A stretch of DNA of 64,000 nucleotides from assembly GCA_000421085.1 (NCBI GenBank), contig ATWE01000001.1, positions 372,001 to 436,000 of the forward strand, given 5' to 3'. The DNA comes from Ensifer sp. USDA 6670. Its GTDB lineage: Bacteria; Pseudomonadota; Alphaproteobacteria; Rhizobiales; Rhizobiaceae. The notes under the pieces are model-generated. The model was not told where the DNA came from, made no database searches, and was given only the letters and a program-made list of their open reading frames with translations. The translations under genes were made by a program, and so were the position numbers. Positions 28,021 to 39,960 of this stretch are shown here, in pieces; within the stretch, counting starts at the first letter, position 1, and every line of letters starts with the position of its first letter.

Positions 28021-29121
28021 ATGCTGATCTGGCTTGTGGAACTGGCGGACCACTTTCAATTCTTTAATCTCTTTCGCTACATCACCTTCCGTACGGGGGC
28101 GGCTCTCTTTACCTCTGCCTTGATCGTGTTTCTGTTCGGCCCCGCCATGATCGCCTCGTTGCGCATCCGCCAGGGCAAGGGCCAGCCGATCCGTGCCGAC
28201 GGGCCCCAGACGCATTTCAAGAAGGCCGGTACGCCGACCATGGGCGGGTTGATGATCCTGACCGGCATCGTGGTGTCGTCGCTGCTCTGGGCCGACCTAT
28301 CCAGCATCTACGTCGTATCGACGCTTCTGGTGACGCTCGGTTTCGGCGCGATAGGCTTTTACGACGACTACCTCAAGGTGACGAAACAGTCGGAAAAGGG
28401 CTTCTCCGGCAAGGCGCGACTCGGCATCGAGTTCGTAATCGCCGCCGTTGCCGTCTTCTTCATGATGCAGGCGGCGCTTTCCGCAGGGGCGGCGGGTTCC
28501 ACCTTCGGCTCGTCGGTGACCTTTCCCTTCTTCAAGGACCTGATGCTCAATCTCGGATATTTCTTCGTGCTGTTCGGCGGGTTCGTCATCGTCGGCGCGG
28601 GAAATTCCGTAAACCTGACCGACGGCCTCGACGGGCTCGCGATCGTGCCAGTCATGATCGCGTCGGCCGCATTCGGGCTGATCGCCTATCTGGCGGGCAA
28701 CGCCGTCTTCGCAAATTACCTGCAGATCCATTTCGTGCCCGGCACCGGCGAACTCGCGGTGATCCTCGGCGCCGTAATCGGCGCGGGGCTCGGCTTCCTC
28801 TGGTTCAACGCACCGCCTGCCGCGATTTTCATGGGCGATACGGGTTCGCTTGCGCTCGGCGGCCTGATCGGAACCGTGGCGGTCGCGACCAAGCACGAGA
28901 TCGTCATGATCATCATCGGCGGACTCTTCGTCATCGAGACGCTGTCGGTCATCATCCAGGTCTTCTGGTTCAAGCGCACCGGGCATCGCGTGTTCCTGAT
29001 GGCGCCGATCCACCATCACTTCGAGAAGAAAGGCTGGACGGAAAGCCAGGTGGTGATTCGTTTCTGGATCATCGCAGTAATCCTCGCAATGGTCGGCCTC
29101 TCCACGCTGAAGCTGCGGTGA
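28021..29121 (+). CDS. mraY: Phospho-N-acetylmuramoyl-pentapeptide transferase
   Basis: MraY (366 residues, ten membrane helices) transfers phospho-MurNAc-pentapeptide to undecaprenyl phosphate, giving lipid I. Seen are the substrate-binding [11 protein letters not shown], the DDYLK motif (about residues 113-117), [11 protein letters not shown] (about 198) and the HHH loop in [12 protein letters not shown] (about 328). Length matches the family. The ATG at 28021 follows GGGGGAAAGG. murD follows after 6 bp. Confidence 0.97.
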   Translation: MLIWLVELADHFQFFNLFRYITFRTGAALFTSALIVFLFGPAMIASLRIRQGKGQPIRADGPQTHFKKAGTPTMGGLMILTGIVVSSLLWADLSSIYVVSTLLVTLGFGAIGFYDDYLKVTKQSEKGFSGKARLGIEFVIAAVAVFFMMQAALSAGAAGSTFGSSVTFPFFKDLMLNLGYFFVLFGGFVIVGAGNSVNLTDGLDGLAIVPVMIASAAFGLIAYLAGNAVFANYLQIHFVPGTGELAVILGAVIGAGLGFLWFNAPPAAIFMGDTGSLALGGLIGTVAVATKHEIVMIIIGGLFVIETLSVIIQVFWFKRTGHRVFLMAPIHHHFEKKGWTESQVVIRFWIIAVILAMVGLSTLKLR

Positions 29122-29127
29122 GCCACG

Positions 29128-30519
<1,392 letters not shown>

Positions 30520-30576
30520 CGGCTTCGGCCGGTAGTGGACGTTGGCGCAGCACGCGCCGGGAAAGGGGATAGACTG

Positions 30577-31731
30577 ATGGTAAGCCGAGCCGAACGTGGC
30601 CCCGTGGCCGACTGGTTCTGGACGATCGACAGATTTTTTCTCGCCGCCTTCATCCTGCTGATGGGCGTGGGCTTCATGCTCTCCTTCGCCGCAAGCCCCC
30701 CGGTCGCCGAACGGCTCGGCCTCGACAGCTTTCACTTCGTCAAGCGCCATGCGCTCTTCCTCCTGCCGTCTTTGGTGGTGATGGTCGGCATCTCCTTTCT
30801 CTCACCGCGACAGGTGCGGCGCACGGCGATCATTCTGCTCGTGATTTCCACGGCGATGATGGTGTTGGCTCTGTTCTTCGGCCAGGAGGTCAAGGGCTCC
30901 CGGCGGTGGCTGTCGCTCGCCGGCATTTCGATACAGCCCTCGGAATTCATGAAGCCCGCCTTTGTGGTGGTCTGCGCCTGGCTTTTCGCCGAACATGCAC
31001 GGCAGCCGGAAATTCCGGGCAATCTGCTTTCGATCCTCCTCTTCGGCATCGTCGGGGCGCTTCTCGTTGCCCAGCCCGACCTCGGCCAGACGATTCTTAC
31101 CACGGTGGTCTGGGGCGGCATGTTCTTCATGGCCGGCATGCCGTGGCTCTGGATCATCGTGCTGGCGTCGGTGGCGATAGGTGGGTTTTTCGCCGCCTAT
31201 TCCATCCTGCCGCATGTCGCCGGCCGCATCGACCGGTTCCTGACCGGGGAGGGCGATACGTTCCAGGTGGATACGGCGCGCGAGGCGATCATTCGCGGTG
31301 ACTGGTTCGGCCGCGGCCCGGGCGAGGGCGTGGTGAAGCGCATCATTCCGGACAGCCACACGGACTTCATCTTCTCCGTCGCTGCGGAGGAGTTCGGCAT
31401 CGTCTTCTGCATGGTCGTCGTCGTGATCTTCGCCTTCGTGGTTATGCGCGGCCTCAATCATGCCTTCCGCGAGCGCAATGATTTCAACCGGTTCGCGGTT
31501 GCAGGGCTGGTTCTACAAATCGGCATCCAGTCGATGATCAACATCGGCGTGAATCTCGAGCTGCTTCCGGCCAAGGGCATGACGCTCCCGCTGATTTCCT
31601 ATGGCGGATCGTCGATGGTGGCGATCTGCGTGACAGCGGGGTTCATTCTGGCACTGACGCGTCATCGGCCGGAGAAACGTGCCGTCGAGCGCAGCCTCTT
31701 TCGATCGGGCGTCGGAGTGCCGGCGGAGTGA
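30577..31731 (+). CDS. ftsW: Septal SEDS glycosyltransferase FtsW
   Basis: FtsW (384 residues, about ten membrane helices) polymerises lipid II into glycan at the septum with FtsI. SEDS features seen are GSRRWLSLAGISIQPSEFMK, AQPDLGQTI, the large periplasmic loop GRGPGEGVVKRIIPDSHTDF, and the C-terminal GMTLPLISYGGSS. The ATG at 30577 has AAAGGGGAT upstream. The frame is open 14 codons further. murG begins 3 bp after the stop. Confidence 0.96.
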   Translation: MVSRAERGPVADWFWTIDRFFLAAFILLMGVGFMLSFAASPPVAERLGLDSFHFVKRHALFLLPSLVVMVGISFLSPRQVRRTAIILLVISTAMMVLALFFGQEVKGSRRWLSLAGISIQPSEFMKPAFVVVCAWLFAEHARQPEIPGNLLSILLFGIVGALLVAQPDLGQTILTTVVWGGMFFMAGMPWLWIIVLASVAIGGFFAAYSILPHVAGRIDRFLTGEGDTFQVDTAREAIIRGDWFGRGPGEGVVKRIIPDSHTDFIFSVAAEEFGIVFCMVVVVIFAFVVMRGLNHAFRERNDFNRFAVAGLVLQIGIQSMINIGVNLELLPAKGMTLPLISYGGSSMVAICVTAGFILALTRHRPEKRAVERSLFRSGVGVPAE

Positions 31732-31734
31732 GAC

Positions 31735-32859
31735 ATGGATAAAGGCATCATTCTTCTTGCCGCCGGCGGTACCGGCGGGCACCTCTTTCCAGCCGAGGCG
31801 CTGGCGCATGAGCTGAAAGCGACAGGCTATTCCGTGCATCTGGTGACGGACAGCCGTGCCGAACGCTTCACCGGGAAGTTCCCGGCCGACGAGATCCATG
31901 TCGTGCCGTCGGCGACCATCGGTTCGAAGAATCCGGTGAAACTCGCCCAATCGGTGTGGAAGCTCTGGACGGGTCTGAGGGCGGCCCGGCGACTGATTGC
32001 CAGGCTCAAGCCCAGGGCCGTCGTCGGCTTCGGCGGCTACCCGACAGTGCCGCCGCTGCTTGCGGCCACGGGCATGGGCATTCCGTCCATCATCCACGAA
32101 CAGAACGCGGTGATGGGCCGCGCCAACAAAATGCTTGCATCGCGCGTCAAGGCCGTCGCCGGCGGCTTTCTTCCGGAAGGCACCGGAGCCTTCGCGGCGA
32201 AGACCGTCGCGACCGGAAATCCCGTGCGCCCCGCGGTGCTGAACGCTGCCGGGGTTCCTTATGCGCCGGCTGCCGGCGATGCGCCCTTTCATCTCGTGGT
32301 CTTCGGCGGCAGCCAGGGCGCGCAATTCTTCTCGAAAGCGGTGCCGCAGGCGGTCTGCCGGCTCGACGACACGCTGCGCCAGCGGCTGAAGGTGACGCAG
32401 CAGGCCCGGCCCGAGGACCGGGAAGGCGTCATCGCGGTCTACGAGAAGCTCGGCGTTCCCGCTGAGGTATCCCCTTTCTTCACCGACATGGCCGGGCGGA
32501 TCGCTTCGGCGCAACTCGTTATCTGCCGCTCGGGCGCTTCCACCGTTTCGGAAATCTCGGTCATCGGGCGCCCGGCGATCCTGGTGCCATATCCCTACGC
32601 TCTCGACCACGACCAGGCAGCCAATGCCGCGGCACTCGCCGCGAAAGGGGGGGCACGCGTGATCGCGCAGGTGGAGCTCAGCGCCGAGCGCCTCGCCGGC
32701 ATCCTTGCCGATGCGATGAGCAACCCGGATGCGCTGGCGCAGATGGCGGCTGGCGCCCGCCAGACCGGCAAGCCCGATGCCGCGCGCTTGCTTGCCTTGC
32801 TGGTAGAGGCTATTGCCAGCGGCTCGACAGTCGCGAAGTTCAAGGAAACACGCTCATGA
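31735..32859 (+). CDS. murG: UDP-GlcNAc:lipid I N-acetylglucosaminyltransferase
   Basis: MurG (374 residues) adds GlcNAc to lipid I to make lipid II at the inner face of the membrane. The GT-B fold shows the glycine loop [10 protein letters not shown] (about residues 11-20) and [37 protein letters not shown] and the UDP-GlcNAc-binding region [11 protein letters not shown] follow. murC starts within the murG stop (ATGA overlap), so translation is coupled. Confidence 0.97.
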   Translation: MDKGIILLAAGGTGGHLFPAEALAHELKATGYSVHLVTDSRAERFTGKFPADEIHVVPSATIGSKNPVKLAQSVWKLWTGLRAARRLIARLKPRAVVGFGGYPTVPPLLAATGMGIPSIIHEQNAVMGRANKMLASRVKAVAGGFLPEGTGAFAAKTVATGNPVRPAVLNAAGVPYAPAAGDAPFHLVVFGGSQGAQFFSKAVPQAVCRLDDTLRQRLKVTQQARPEDREGVIAVYEKLGVPAEVSPFFTDMAGRIASAQLVICRSGASTVSEISVIGRPAILVPYPYALDHDQAANAAALAAKGGARVIAQVELSAERLAGILADAMSNPDALAQMAAGARQTGKPDAARLLALLVEAIASGSTVAKFKETRS

Positions 32860-34271
32860 AGATGCCGAAGACGATCGGGCTCGTACATTTCATTGGTATT
32901 GGCGGCATCGGCATGAGCGGTATTGCCGAGGTCCTGCACAATCTCGGCCATCGCGTCCAGGGTTCCGACCAGGCCGACAGCGCCAATGTGCAGCGTCTGC
33001 GGGAAAAGGGCATCAGCATCTCCATCGGGCACAAAGCGGAAAATCTCGGGGATGCCGAGGTGGTCGTCGTGTCGACGGCGATCAAGAAGGACAATCCCGA
33101 GCTCATCGCTGCGCGCGAGAAATTCCTGCCGGTCGTGCGCCGGGCCGAGATGCTTGCCGAGCTGATGCGCTTCCGCAATGCAATTGCGATCGGCGGGACC
33201 CACGGCAAGACAACGACGACCTCGATGGTCGCTGCTCTGCTCGACGCGGGCGGCCTCGATCCGACCGTGATCAACGGCGGTATCATCAACGCCTACGGCA
33301 CCAATGCGCGCATGGGCGCCGGCGAATGGATGGTGGTCGAAGCGGATGAATCCGACGGCACGTTCCTGAAGCTGCCGGCCGACATCGCGGTCGTCACCAA
33401 TATTGATCCCGAACATCTCGACCACTACGGCAGTTTCGACGCCGTGCGCGCGGCCTTCCGGCAGTTCGTCGAGAACGTGCCTTTTTACGGTTTTGGCGTG
33501 CTGTGCCTCGACCATCCGGAAGTCCAGTCCATGGTCGGCAAGATCGAGGACCGGAAGGTCGTCACCTACGGCGAGAACCCTCAGGCCGACGTGCGCTTCC
33601 ACAATATCCGTATGGACGGTGCGACCTCCATCTTCGATATCGAGATCCGCCGCCGCCGCACGGGCCAGGTGATCGAGATCAAGGACCTCAGGCTGCCGAT
33701 GCCCGGACGCCATAACGTCTCGAACGCCACGGCTGCGGTAGCGGTCGCACAGCGGCTCGGCATCAAGCCCGAAGACATTGCGAGAGGTCTTGCCACCTTT
33801 GGCGGCGTCAAACGCCGCTTCACTCTGACGGGTGAATGGAACGGCGCGCGCATCTTCGACGACTACGGCCACCATCCGGTTGAGATCAGGGCGGTTCTGA
33901 GGGCGGCGCGGGAGGCGTGCCAGGGGCGCATCGTCGCGGTCCACCAGCCGCATCGCTACTCGCGCCTGTCGAGCCTCTTCGAGGACTTCACATCCTGCTT
34001 CAACGACGCCGATACGATCCTGCTTGCTCCGGTCTATGCGGCCGGCGAGGAAGCGATAGAGGGTGTCAGTTCGGAAGCGCTTGTCGACCGCATCAAGGCT
34101 GCCGGCCATCGAGATGCCCGCCACGTCCCCGGACAGGAGGCACTGGCGCCTGTCATCGCGAAGATTGCACAGCCGGGCGATTTTGTGGTTCTCTTGGGAG
34201 CTGGCAGCATTACCTATTGGGCCGCGGCCTTGCCCAAGCAGCTCGCGGAAATTTCAGGAAATCGAGCATGA
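32856..34271 (+). CDS. murC: UDP-MurNAc:L-alanine ligase
   Basis: MurC (471 residues) starts the stem peptide by adding L-Ala to UDP-MurNAc. Motifs: the N-terminal [17 protein letters not shown], the ATP loop [12 protein letters not shown] (about residue 112), EADESDGTF, and the family end blocks [10 protein letters not shown] and HQPHRYSR. Both ends overlap neighbours by 4 bp (murG and murB). Confidence 0.97.
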   Translation: MKMPKTIGLVHFIGIGGIGMSGIAEVLHNLGHRVQGSDQADSANVQRLREKGISISIGHKAENLGDAEVVVVSTAIKKDNPELIAAREKFLPVVRRAEMLAELMRFRNAIAIGGTHGKTTTTSMVAALLDAGGLDPTVINGGIINAYGTNARMGAGEWMVVEADESDGTFLKLPADIAVVTNIDPEHLDHYGSFDAVRAAFRQFVENVPFYGFGVLCLDHPEVQSMVGKIEDRKVVTYGENPQADVRFHNIRMDGATSIFDIEIRRRRTGQVIEIKDLRLPMPGRHNVSNATAAVAVAQRLGIKPEDIARGLATFGGVKRRFTLTGEWNGARIFDDYGHHPVEIRAVLRAAREACQGRIVAVHQPHRYSRLSSLFEDFTSCFNDADTILLAPVYAAGEEAIEGVSSEALVDRIKAAGHRDARHVPGQEALAPVIAKIAQPGDFVVLLGAGSITYWAAALPKQLAEISGNRA

Positions 34272-35242
34272 AACAGGTCAACGGTCAGAAACTTCTCGAT
34301 TCGCTCGGAAGCGGCGTCGCTGCAATCCGCGGGCGTCTCACGCCCGATGCTCCGATGGACCGCGTTACCTGGTTTCGTGCGGGCGGTCTCGCCGAACTCA
34401 TGTTCCAGCCGCACGACACCGACGACCTCGTCGCCTTCCTGAAGCTGGTGCCCGAAGAGGTGCCGGTGATGGTCGTCGGCGTGGGCTCCAACCTGCTCGT
34501 GCGCGACGGCGGTATTCCGGGCGTCGTCATCCGGCTTTCTGCGAAGGGCTTCGGCGATCTCGAACTCGCCGGTGAAAACCGGATCAAGGCGGGCGCGATC
34601 TGCCCGGACAAGAACATCGCCGCCATGGCGCTCGACCATGGTATCGGCGGCTTCTACTTCTATTACGGCATTCCCGGTTCGATCGGCGGGGCACTCCGCA
34701 TGAACGCCGGCGCAAATAGCGGCGAAACCAGCGAGCGCGTCGTCGAGGTCCATGCCGTCGATCGCAAGGGCGGCAGGCATGTCCTGAGCAAAGCGGATAT
34801 GGGCTATGGCTACCGCCATTCCGGCGCGGCCAAGGAGCTGATTTTCACGCATGCGATCTTCGAGGGTTATGCGGAAGACAAGACCAAGATCCGCACCGAC
34901 ATGGACGCCGTGCGCCAGCATCGCGAAACGGTGCAGCCGATCCGCGAGAAGACCGGCGGATCCACATTCAAGAACCCGGACGGCCATTCGGCCTGGAAGC
35001 TGATCGACGAGGCCGGCTGCCGCGGGATGATGATCGGCAATGCCCAGATGTCGCCGCTTCACTGCAATTTCATGATCAATACCGGACAGGCGACCGGCTA
35101 CGAGCTCGAATATCTCGGCGAGACCGTGCGCCAGCGGGTGATGGAACATTCCGGCGTCAAGCTGGAATGGGAAATCAAGCGGGTCGGCAATTTCATGCCG
35201 GGCTACGAAATCAGGGAATTCCTCGGCCGCGCCACGGTCTGA
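34268..35242 (+). CDS. murB: UDP-N-acetylenolpyruvoylglucosamine reductase
   Basis: MurB (324 residues) is an FAD enzyme that reduces enolpyruvyl-UDP-GlcNAc to UDP-MurNAc with NADPH. Seen are [47 protein letters not shown] and [16 protein letters not shown]. The start overlaps the murC stop (ATGA). A strong terminator follows at 35262, ending this half of the cluster. Confidence 0.97.
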   Translation: MKQVNGQKLLDSLGSGVAAIRGRLTPDAPMDRVTWFRAGGLAELMFQPHDTDDLVAFLKLVPEEVPVMVVGVGSNLLVRDGGIPGVVIRLSAKGFGDLELAGENRIKAGAICPDKNIAAMALDHGIGGFYFYYGIPGSIGGALRMNAGANSGETSERVVEVHAVDRKGGRHVLSKADMGYGYRHSGAAKELIFTHAIFEGYAEDKTKIRTDMDAVRQHRETVQPIREKTGGSTFKNPDGHSAWKLIDEAGCRGMMIGNAQMSPLHCNFMINTGQATGYELEYLGETVRQRVMEHSGVKLEWEIKRVGNFMPGYEIREFLGRATV

Positions 35243-35261
35243 GCCGAAATCAGGACGAAAG

Positions 35262-35299
35262 AAAAGGGCCGCGACGGACATCCGCCGCGGCCCTTTTTT
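35262..35299 (+). terminator. Rho-independent terminator after murB
   Basis: AAAAGGGCCGCG (from 35262) pairs with CGCGGCCCTTTT, followed by further T residues to 35299. The A-rich start of the stem could also serve the convergent MFS gene on the minus strand. Confidence 0.85.
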
Positions 35300-35318
35300 C
35301 AGGATTATCCCATCTCAC

Positions 35319-36629
35319 TCAGCCCGAGACCTCTTCCTCGTTCGAAAGAAGCAGGCAGACGAGGGTGATCGACGCCGCCGCCAGCAAATAGTAGCCCACA
35401 TGGCCGAGGCTGTAATTGGTGGCGAGCCAGGTGGCGATATAGGGCGCCAGCGACGCGCCGAAGATGCCGGCGAGGTTGAAGGTCAGCGAGGCGCCGGTAT
35501 AGCGCACCGCGGTCGGAAAGGGGGCCGCCAGTGCGGCGCCGATCGGCCCGTAGGTGAGGCCCATCAGGCCGAGGCCGACGATTGAGAAGACGAAGGCTCC
35601 GGCGAGACCGGAGGACAGGAGCGGCGCCATGAAGAGGCCGAAAACGCCGATACCGATCGTCGTCAGCACCAGCACGAGTCGCCGGCCGAAGCGGTCCGAA
35701 AGGATGCCGGAGACCGGGATCATAAGGCCGAAGAAGACGACGCCCGTCATCTGCACGAGCAGGAACTGTTCGCGCGAATAGCCAAGCTTGGTCGTGCCCC
35801 AGGAGAGCGAGAAGACGGTCATCAGATAGAACAGGACGAAAGTCGCGAGCGCCACGAAGGTCCCGAGTACGAGGCTTCGCTTGTGCGAGCGGAAGATCGC
35901 CGCGACCGGCACCTCGACGCGCTCGTGCTTGTCGAGCGCCTTCTGGAATTCCGGCGTTTCGGTGATCTTCAGGCGGACATAGAGGCCGACGATCACGAGG
36001 AGCACGCTGGCGATGAAGGGAACGCGCCAGCCCCAGGCAAGGAAGGCCTCTTCGCTCATGACCTCGCCGAGGATGAGGAACGTTCCGGCCGACAGGATAA
36101 AGCCGATCGGCGCGCCGAGCTGCGGGAACATGGCGTACCAGCTCCGCTTGCCTTCCGGCGCGTTCTCGGTGGCGAGCAATACCGCGCCGCCCCATTCGCC
36201 ACCGAGGCCGAGGCCCTGGCCGAAGCGGCAGAGGGCAAGCAGCAGCGGTGCCACGACGCCGATCGTCGAATAGGTGGGCAACAGGCCGATGACGACCGTC
36301 GAAATACCCATGGTCATCAGCGCGGCGACGAGCGTCGCCTTGCGGCCGATCCTGTCGCCGAAGTGGCCGAAGATCACGGCGCCGAGCGGGCGGGCGAAGA
36401 AGGCGATCGAGAAGGTGGCGAGGGACTGCAGCATTGCCGAGGTCGGATCGGCTGCAGGGAAGAAGAGGTGCGGGAAGATGATTACCGCTGCGGTCGCATA
36501 GACATAGAAGTCGAAGAATTCGATCGTCGTGCCGACGAGGCTGGCGAACAGCACCCGGGCAGGGGAGTTCACGGCCTGCCGATGCAACGCACCATCCTGC
36601 GGCGACAGCGAGGTTGTCGCGTCTGTCAT
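35319..36629 (-). CDS. MFS transporter, metabolite:H+ symporter (MHS) type
   Basis: The product is 436 residues with twelve predicted membrane helices. FASLVGTTIEFFDFYVY at helix 1, GDRIGRKATL in the loop 2-3, and RFGQGLGLGGEWGGAVLL in helix 4-5 are typical of the MHS subfamily (ProP, ShiA, KgtP, citrate and similar). The substrate is not decided. It lies on the opposite strand inside the dcw cluster. The start at 36629 has AGGAACG upstream; the frame is open 20 codons further. Confidence 0.88.
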   Translation of the reverse strand: MTDATTSLSPQDGALHRQAVNSPARVLFASLVGTTIEFFDFYVYATAAVIIFPHLFFPAADPTSAMLQSLATFSIAFFARPLGAVIFGHFGDRIGRKATLVAALMTMGISTVVIGLLPTYSTIGVVAPLLLALCRFGQGLGLGGEWGGAVLLATENAPEGKRSWYAMFPQLGAPIGFILSAGTFLILGEVMSEEAFLAWGWRVPFIASVLLVIVGLYVRLKITETPEFQKALDKHERVEVPVAAIFRSHKRSLVLGTFVALATFVLFYLMTVFSLSWGTTKLGYSREQFLLVQMTGVVFFGLMIPVSGILSDRFGRRLVLVLTTIGIGVFGLFMAPLLSSGLAGAFVFSIVGLGLMGLTYGPIGAALAAPFPTAVRYTGASLTFNLAGIFGASLAPYIATWLATNYSLGHVGYYLLAAASITLVCLLLSNEEEVSG

Positions 36630-37120
36630 TGGTTCGTTCCTGGAGCAATTCGCGGGTAAGGCGAGTAACTCTCTCCGCCGGAATTGCATAGTTTCAGTGG
36701 GTTAGATCAGTTCGCTGTTCCATGGAAACAACGAAACGATCTAGCGGATATGCCGTCTTGGGAGGCGGGCGGCCGGTTCTTAGCGCAAGTTTTCACATCG
36801 AGAAAGACTGAATTCGTAAGAAATGCGAACTAAATCAACCTGCCGGCGAAGCAATATTTCACCGGCATATCGCCGTCCGTGCGTCCGAGCAGCCGGCATG
36901 CCCGTTTAGGGCGGGATTGGGAAAAGTGCATGCGGTTTTCCGTTCGCATCCGGCTATAACGTCTTGGATTCGATCACGATGTTTTTTGGTGATCCGGGCG
37001 AATTCATCGCAATTCCCGTATTGCGGGCACCGCCCGAAAATACATCTCCCGCTTGACGAGAATCGAATACTGGAGAACTCTCGTCGGCGAAGCGTTTTGC
37101 TTCGATCTGGGGGAATATTC
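36630..37120. other. Divergent promoter region with no recognised gene
   Basis: This spacer of 491 bp lies between the divergent MFS and aqpZ genes. Frames open here lack ribosome sites and family features. The aqpZ frame extends back to 36917 but its conserved start is 37121. No repeat or RNA element was recognised. Confidence 0.5.
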
Positions 37121-37807
37121 ATGTTCAGGAAGCTCTCTGCGGAATTTCTCGGTACTTTCTGGCTCGTTTTCGGCGGGTGCGGCAGCGCCGTGCTTGCCGC
37201 CGGCTTCCCGGAGGTCGGTATCGGCCTGCTTGGCGTCTCCTTTGCCTTTGGGCTTACGGTGCTGACCATGGCCTATGCGGTCGGCGGAATTTCCGGCGGC
37301 CATTTCAATCCGGCGGTATCGGTCGGGCTTGCCGTTGCGGGCAGAATGCCGCCGGCGAGCCTCGTCGGTTACATCATCGCGCAGGTCGCCGGCGCGATCG
37401 CCGCAGCTGCAGTGCTCTACCTGATCGCCAGCGGCAAGGCCGGTTTCCAGCTTGGCGGTTTTGCCGCCAATGGCTACGGCGAACACTCTCCGGGCGGCTA
37501 CTCGTTGACGGCGGCGCTCGTCACCGAGGTCGTCATGACCGCCTTTTTCCTGCTCATCATTCTTGGCTCGACGCATTCCCGCGTGCCTGTGGGCTTCGCG
37601 CCCATCCCCATCGGCCTGGGGCTGACCTTGATTCACCTCGTCTCGATCCCGGTCACCAACACTTCGGTCAATCCGGCGCGTTCGACCGGACAGGCGCTGT
37701 TCGTCGGCGACTGGGCGATTTCCCAGCTCTGGCTCTTCTGGGTCGCACCGCTGATCGGTGCGGCCATTGCCGGAATCGTCTGGAAAATCGTCGGCGACGA
37801 TAGCTAG
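37121..37807 (+). CDS. aqpZ: Aquaporin Z
   Basis: AqpZ (228 residues, six membrane helices) is a water channel of the inner membrane. Both NPA boxes are present: GGHFNPAVS and SVNPARSTG. Other features are [19 protein letters not shown] at helix 1 and [15 protein letters not shown] at helix 4. Length is typical. The ATG at 37121 follows GGGGAAT. A perfect 14-bp terminator hairpin follows. Confidence 0.96.
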   Translation: MFRKLSAEFLGTFWLVFGGCGSAVLAAGFPEVGIGLLGVSFAFGLTVLTMAYAVGGISGGHFNPAVSVGLAVAGRMPPASLVGYIIAQVAGAIAAAAVLYLIASGKAGFQLGGFAANGYGEHSPGGYSLTAALVTEVVMTAFFLLIILGSTHSRVPVGFAPIPIGLGLTLIHLVSIPVTNTSVNPARSTGQALFVGDWAISQLWLFWVAPLIGAAIAGIVWKIVGDDS

Positions 37808-37833
37808 GTCGAGAAAGATAGCGCATGCAAGAC

Positions 37834-37878
37834 CTTGTTGAGCCCGCCTGCACACGCAGGCGGGCTCAACCTTTCTTA
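37834..37878 (+). terminator. Terminator after aqpZ
   Basis: GTTGAGCCCGCCTG (37837-37850) pairs perfectly with CAGGCGGGCTCAAC (37857-37870) around a 6-nt loop, followed by CTTTCTT. Confidence 0.85.
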
Positions 37879-37982
37879 AGATTATTTCCCTTGCAAGCCA
37901 CAGAAAGCTCTGATTCAGCTAGGAAATCTTGTCTCTGGTTGATTCTTGGCGGGTGTCGCTGAAGCGCGTTTCGCGGCGAGAG

Positions 37983-38011
37983 TTAACCAAAGTAAACACT
38001 TCATTAACCAT
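37983..38011 (+). promoter_or_regulatory. Paired TTAACC sites upstream of ddl (CtrA half-site candidates)
   Basis: TTAACCAA (37983-37990) and TTAACCAT (38004-38011) are 21 bp apart, two helical turns, about 110 bp before ddl. TTAACCAT resembles the half-site described for CtrA in Sinorhizobium and Brucella. The location before the ddl-ftsQAZ unit would make sense for cell-cycle control. Two half-sites alone are weak evidence. Confidence 0.35.
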
Positions 38012-38116
38012 AATGTCGTTGTAGTGGTTCTACGCGGCGGTCTCGCGAATCGAGGCTTCGAAATCAGCCAGGTGCAAGCAAGCTTCGCGATAGTGGCGTA
38101 TTGTTTGGGGGTTTGA

Positions 38117-39043
38117 ATGAGCAGCAAGCATGTTGCTGTCCTGTTGGGCGGATTTTCCTCGGAGAGGCCGGTGAGCCTGTCTTCGGGGACGGCTTGCGCG
38201 GATGCCCTGGAGGCGGAAGGCTATCGCGTCACGCGCGTCGATGTCGGTCGCGACGTCGCGGCGGTCCTTCAGGAATTGCGCCCGGATGTCGTCTTCAACG
38301 CGCTTCATGGGCCGTTCGGCGAGGACGGGACGATCCAGGGCATTCTCGAATATCTCGAGATTCCCTATACCCATTCGGGCGTCCTGGCCTCGGCGCTGGC
38401 CATGGATAAAGACCAGGCAAAGCATGTCGCCAAGGCTGCCGGCATTCCGGTTGCCGAGGCGTTGGTCATGGATCGGCGCAGCTTCGGCAATCAGCACCCA
38501 ATGAAGCCGCCTTACGTGGTGAAGCCGGTCCGCGAGGGGTCGAGCTTCGGGGTGGTGATCGTCAAGGAGGATCAGTCGCATCCGCCTCAGGTGATCACCT
38601 CCAGCGAGTGGCGCTATGGCGACCGCGTCATGGTCGAGCGCTACATTGCGGGGCGCGAATTCACCTGCGGTGTCATGGGCGATGTCGCCCTCGGCGTCAC
38701 TGAAATCATTCCGCAGGGGCACGCCTTCTACGATTACGACTCGAAATACGTAAAAGGTGGTTCGAAGCACGTCATACCTGCACAGATTTCACCAAATATT
38801 TACCAAAAAATACAAACACTGGCGTTGAAGGCGCATCAGGCGATCGGTTGCCGCGGCGTCAGCCGGTCCGACTTTCGTTTCGACGATCGTGGGGATGGTG
38901 AGGGCGAGTTGATCTGGCTCGAGATCAACACCCAGCCCGGCATGACCCCAACGTCCCTGGTGCCCGAAATGGCGCAGCATGCGGGCCTTCAGTTCGGTGA
39001 ATTTCTCAGGTGGATGGTGGAGGACGCGTCGTGCTTGCGCTGA
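38117..39043 (+). CDS. ddl: D-alanine:D-alanine ligase
   Basis: Ddl (308 residues) makes the D-Ala-D-Ala used by MurF. ATP-grasp features: [19 protein letters not shown] at the N-terminus, [28 protein letters not shown] and the C-terminal [15 protein letters not shown]. The end overlaps the ftsQ start region by 13 bp. It opens the second half of the dcw cluster after the MFS/aqpZ interruption. Confidence 0.96.
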   Translation: MSSKHVAVLLGGFSSERPVSLSSGTACADALEAEGYRVTRVDVGRDVAAVLQELRPDVVFNALHGPFGEDGTIQGILEYLEIPYTHSGVLASALAMDKDQAKHVAKAAGIPVAEALVMDRRSFGNQHPMKPPYVVKPVREGSSFGVVIVKEDQSHPPQVITSSEWRYGDRVMVERYIAGREFTCGVMGDVALGVTEIIPQGHAFYDYDSKYVKGGSKHVIPAQISPNIYQKIQTLALKAHQAIGCRGVSRSDFRFDDRGDGEGELIWLEINTQPGMTPTSLVPEMAQHAGLQFGEFLRWMVEDASCLR

Positions 39044-39960
39044 GGGGCAGAAGGGGCAAGAGGGTTCGTTACCCGGCCGGCGGTGTCGCCGAGGCGGATG
39101 AAGCGTTCGTTCTGCCGCGACCGCTGCGCAGGGGCGTGCGATTTCTGATCAGCCTTGGCGCCGGTCGAATCCGCTTCCCGAATCATACCGGAACAGTTTC
39201 CGCTTCGGCCTTCCTGCTGGCGACGGGCCTTTATGGAATGTCGCTCGGCGGCCACACGCAGAGCTTTGCACAGGTTTCGACGACTGCCGCCGGTTTCGCG
39301 ATCGAGGACGTTCGCGTCTCCGGTAACGCGCAGACCTCCGAGATCGACATTCTCCAGCAGCTCGGCCTGGACGGCACGACGTCTCTGGTGGCGCTCGATA
39401 TCGAGGAGGCGCGTCGGCTGATCGGCGAACTGCCCTGGGTAGAGACCGTCACGGTGCGCAAGGTCTATCCGGGTACGATCGAGGTCGTCCTCAAGGAACG
39501 CGAAGCCTTCGGTATCTGGCAGCACGGATCGGATCTCTCTCTCATCGAGCGCAGCGGCAGCGTCATCGCGCCGCTCAGGGACAACAAGTTCGCCAGCCTG
39601 CCGCTTTTCGTCGGCCGCGACGCGGAGACGGCGGCGGCCGCGTTCTACGACGAGTTTTCCCGCTGGCCGGAGTTCCGCTCCCGCGTCAAGGCTTTCGTGC
39701 GTGTGGCCGGGCGTCGCTGGGATCTGCGGCTCAAGAACGGCGTCGTCGTGAAGCTTCCGGAAAAGGATGTCGCCCGCGCGATGAGCGTGCTCGCCGGTAT
39801 GGAAGACACGCATCAGTTGCTCGAGCGCGACATCGCCGCGGTCGATCTCAGGCTCGAAGACCGCACGACCGTACAGTTGACGCCGGAAGCCGTGAAGCGC
39901 CGGGAAGTCGCAGTCAAGGCGAGGGAGAAGATGCTGAAAGCCCAGGAGAAGCGGATATGA
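39031..39960 (+). CDS. ftsQ: Cell division protein FtsQ (GTG start)
   Basis: FtsQ (309 residues) links FtsA/FtsZ assembly to the FtsWI synthase. A basic cytoplasmic tail of about 50 residues is followed by one membrane helix ([16 protein letters not shown]). A POTRA domain ([20 protein letters not shown], about residues 89-108) and a beta domain come next. The GTG at 39031 is chosen because GGAGGA lies at ideal spacing inside the end of ddl. A GTG at 39010 is the alternative. The stop overlaps the ftsA start by 4 bp. Confidence 0.93.
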   Translation: MLALRGRRGKRVRYPAGGVAEADEAFVLPRPLRRGVRFLISLGAGRIRFPNHTGTVSASAFLLATGLYGMSLGGHTQSFAQVSTTAAGFAIEDVRVSGNAQTSEIDILQQLGLDGTTSLVALDIEEARRLIGELPWVETVTVRKVYPGTIEVVLKEREAFGIWQHGSDLSLIERSGSVIAPLRDNKFASLPLFVGRDAETAAAAFYDEFSRWPEFRSRVKAFVRVAGRRWDLRLKNGVVVKLPEKDVARAMSVLAGMEDTHQLLERDIAAVDLRLEDRTTVQLTPEAVKRREVAVKAREKMLKAQEKRI

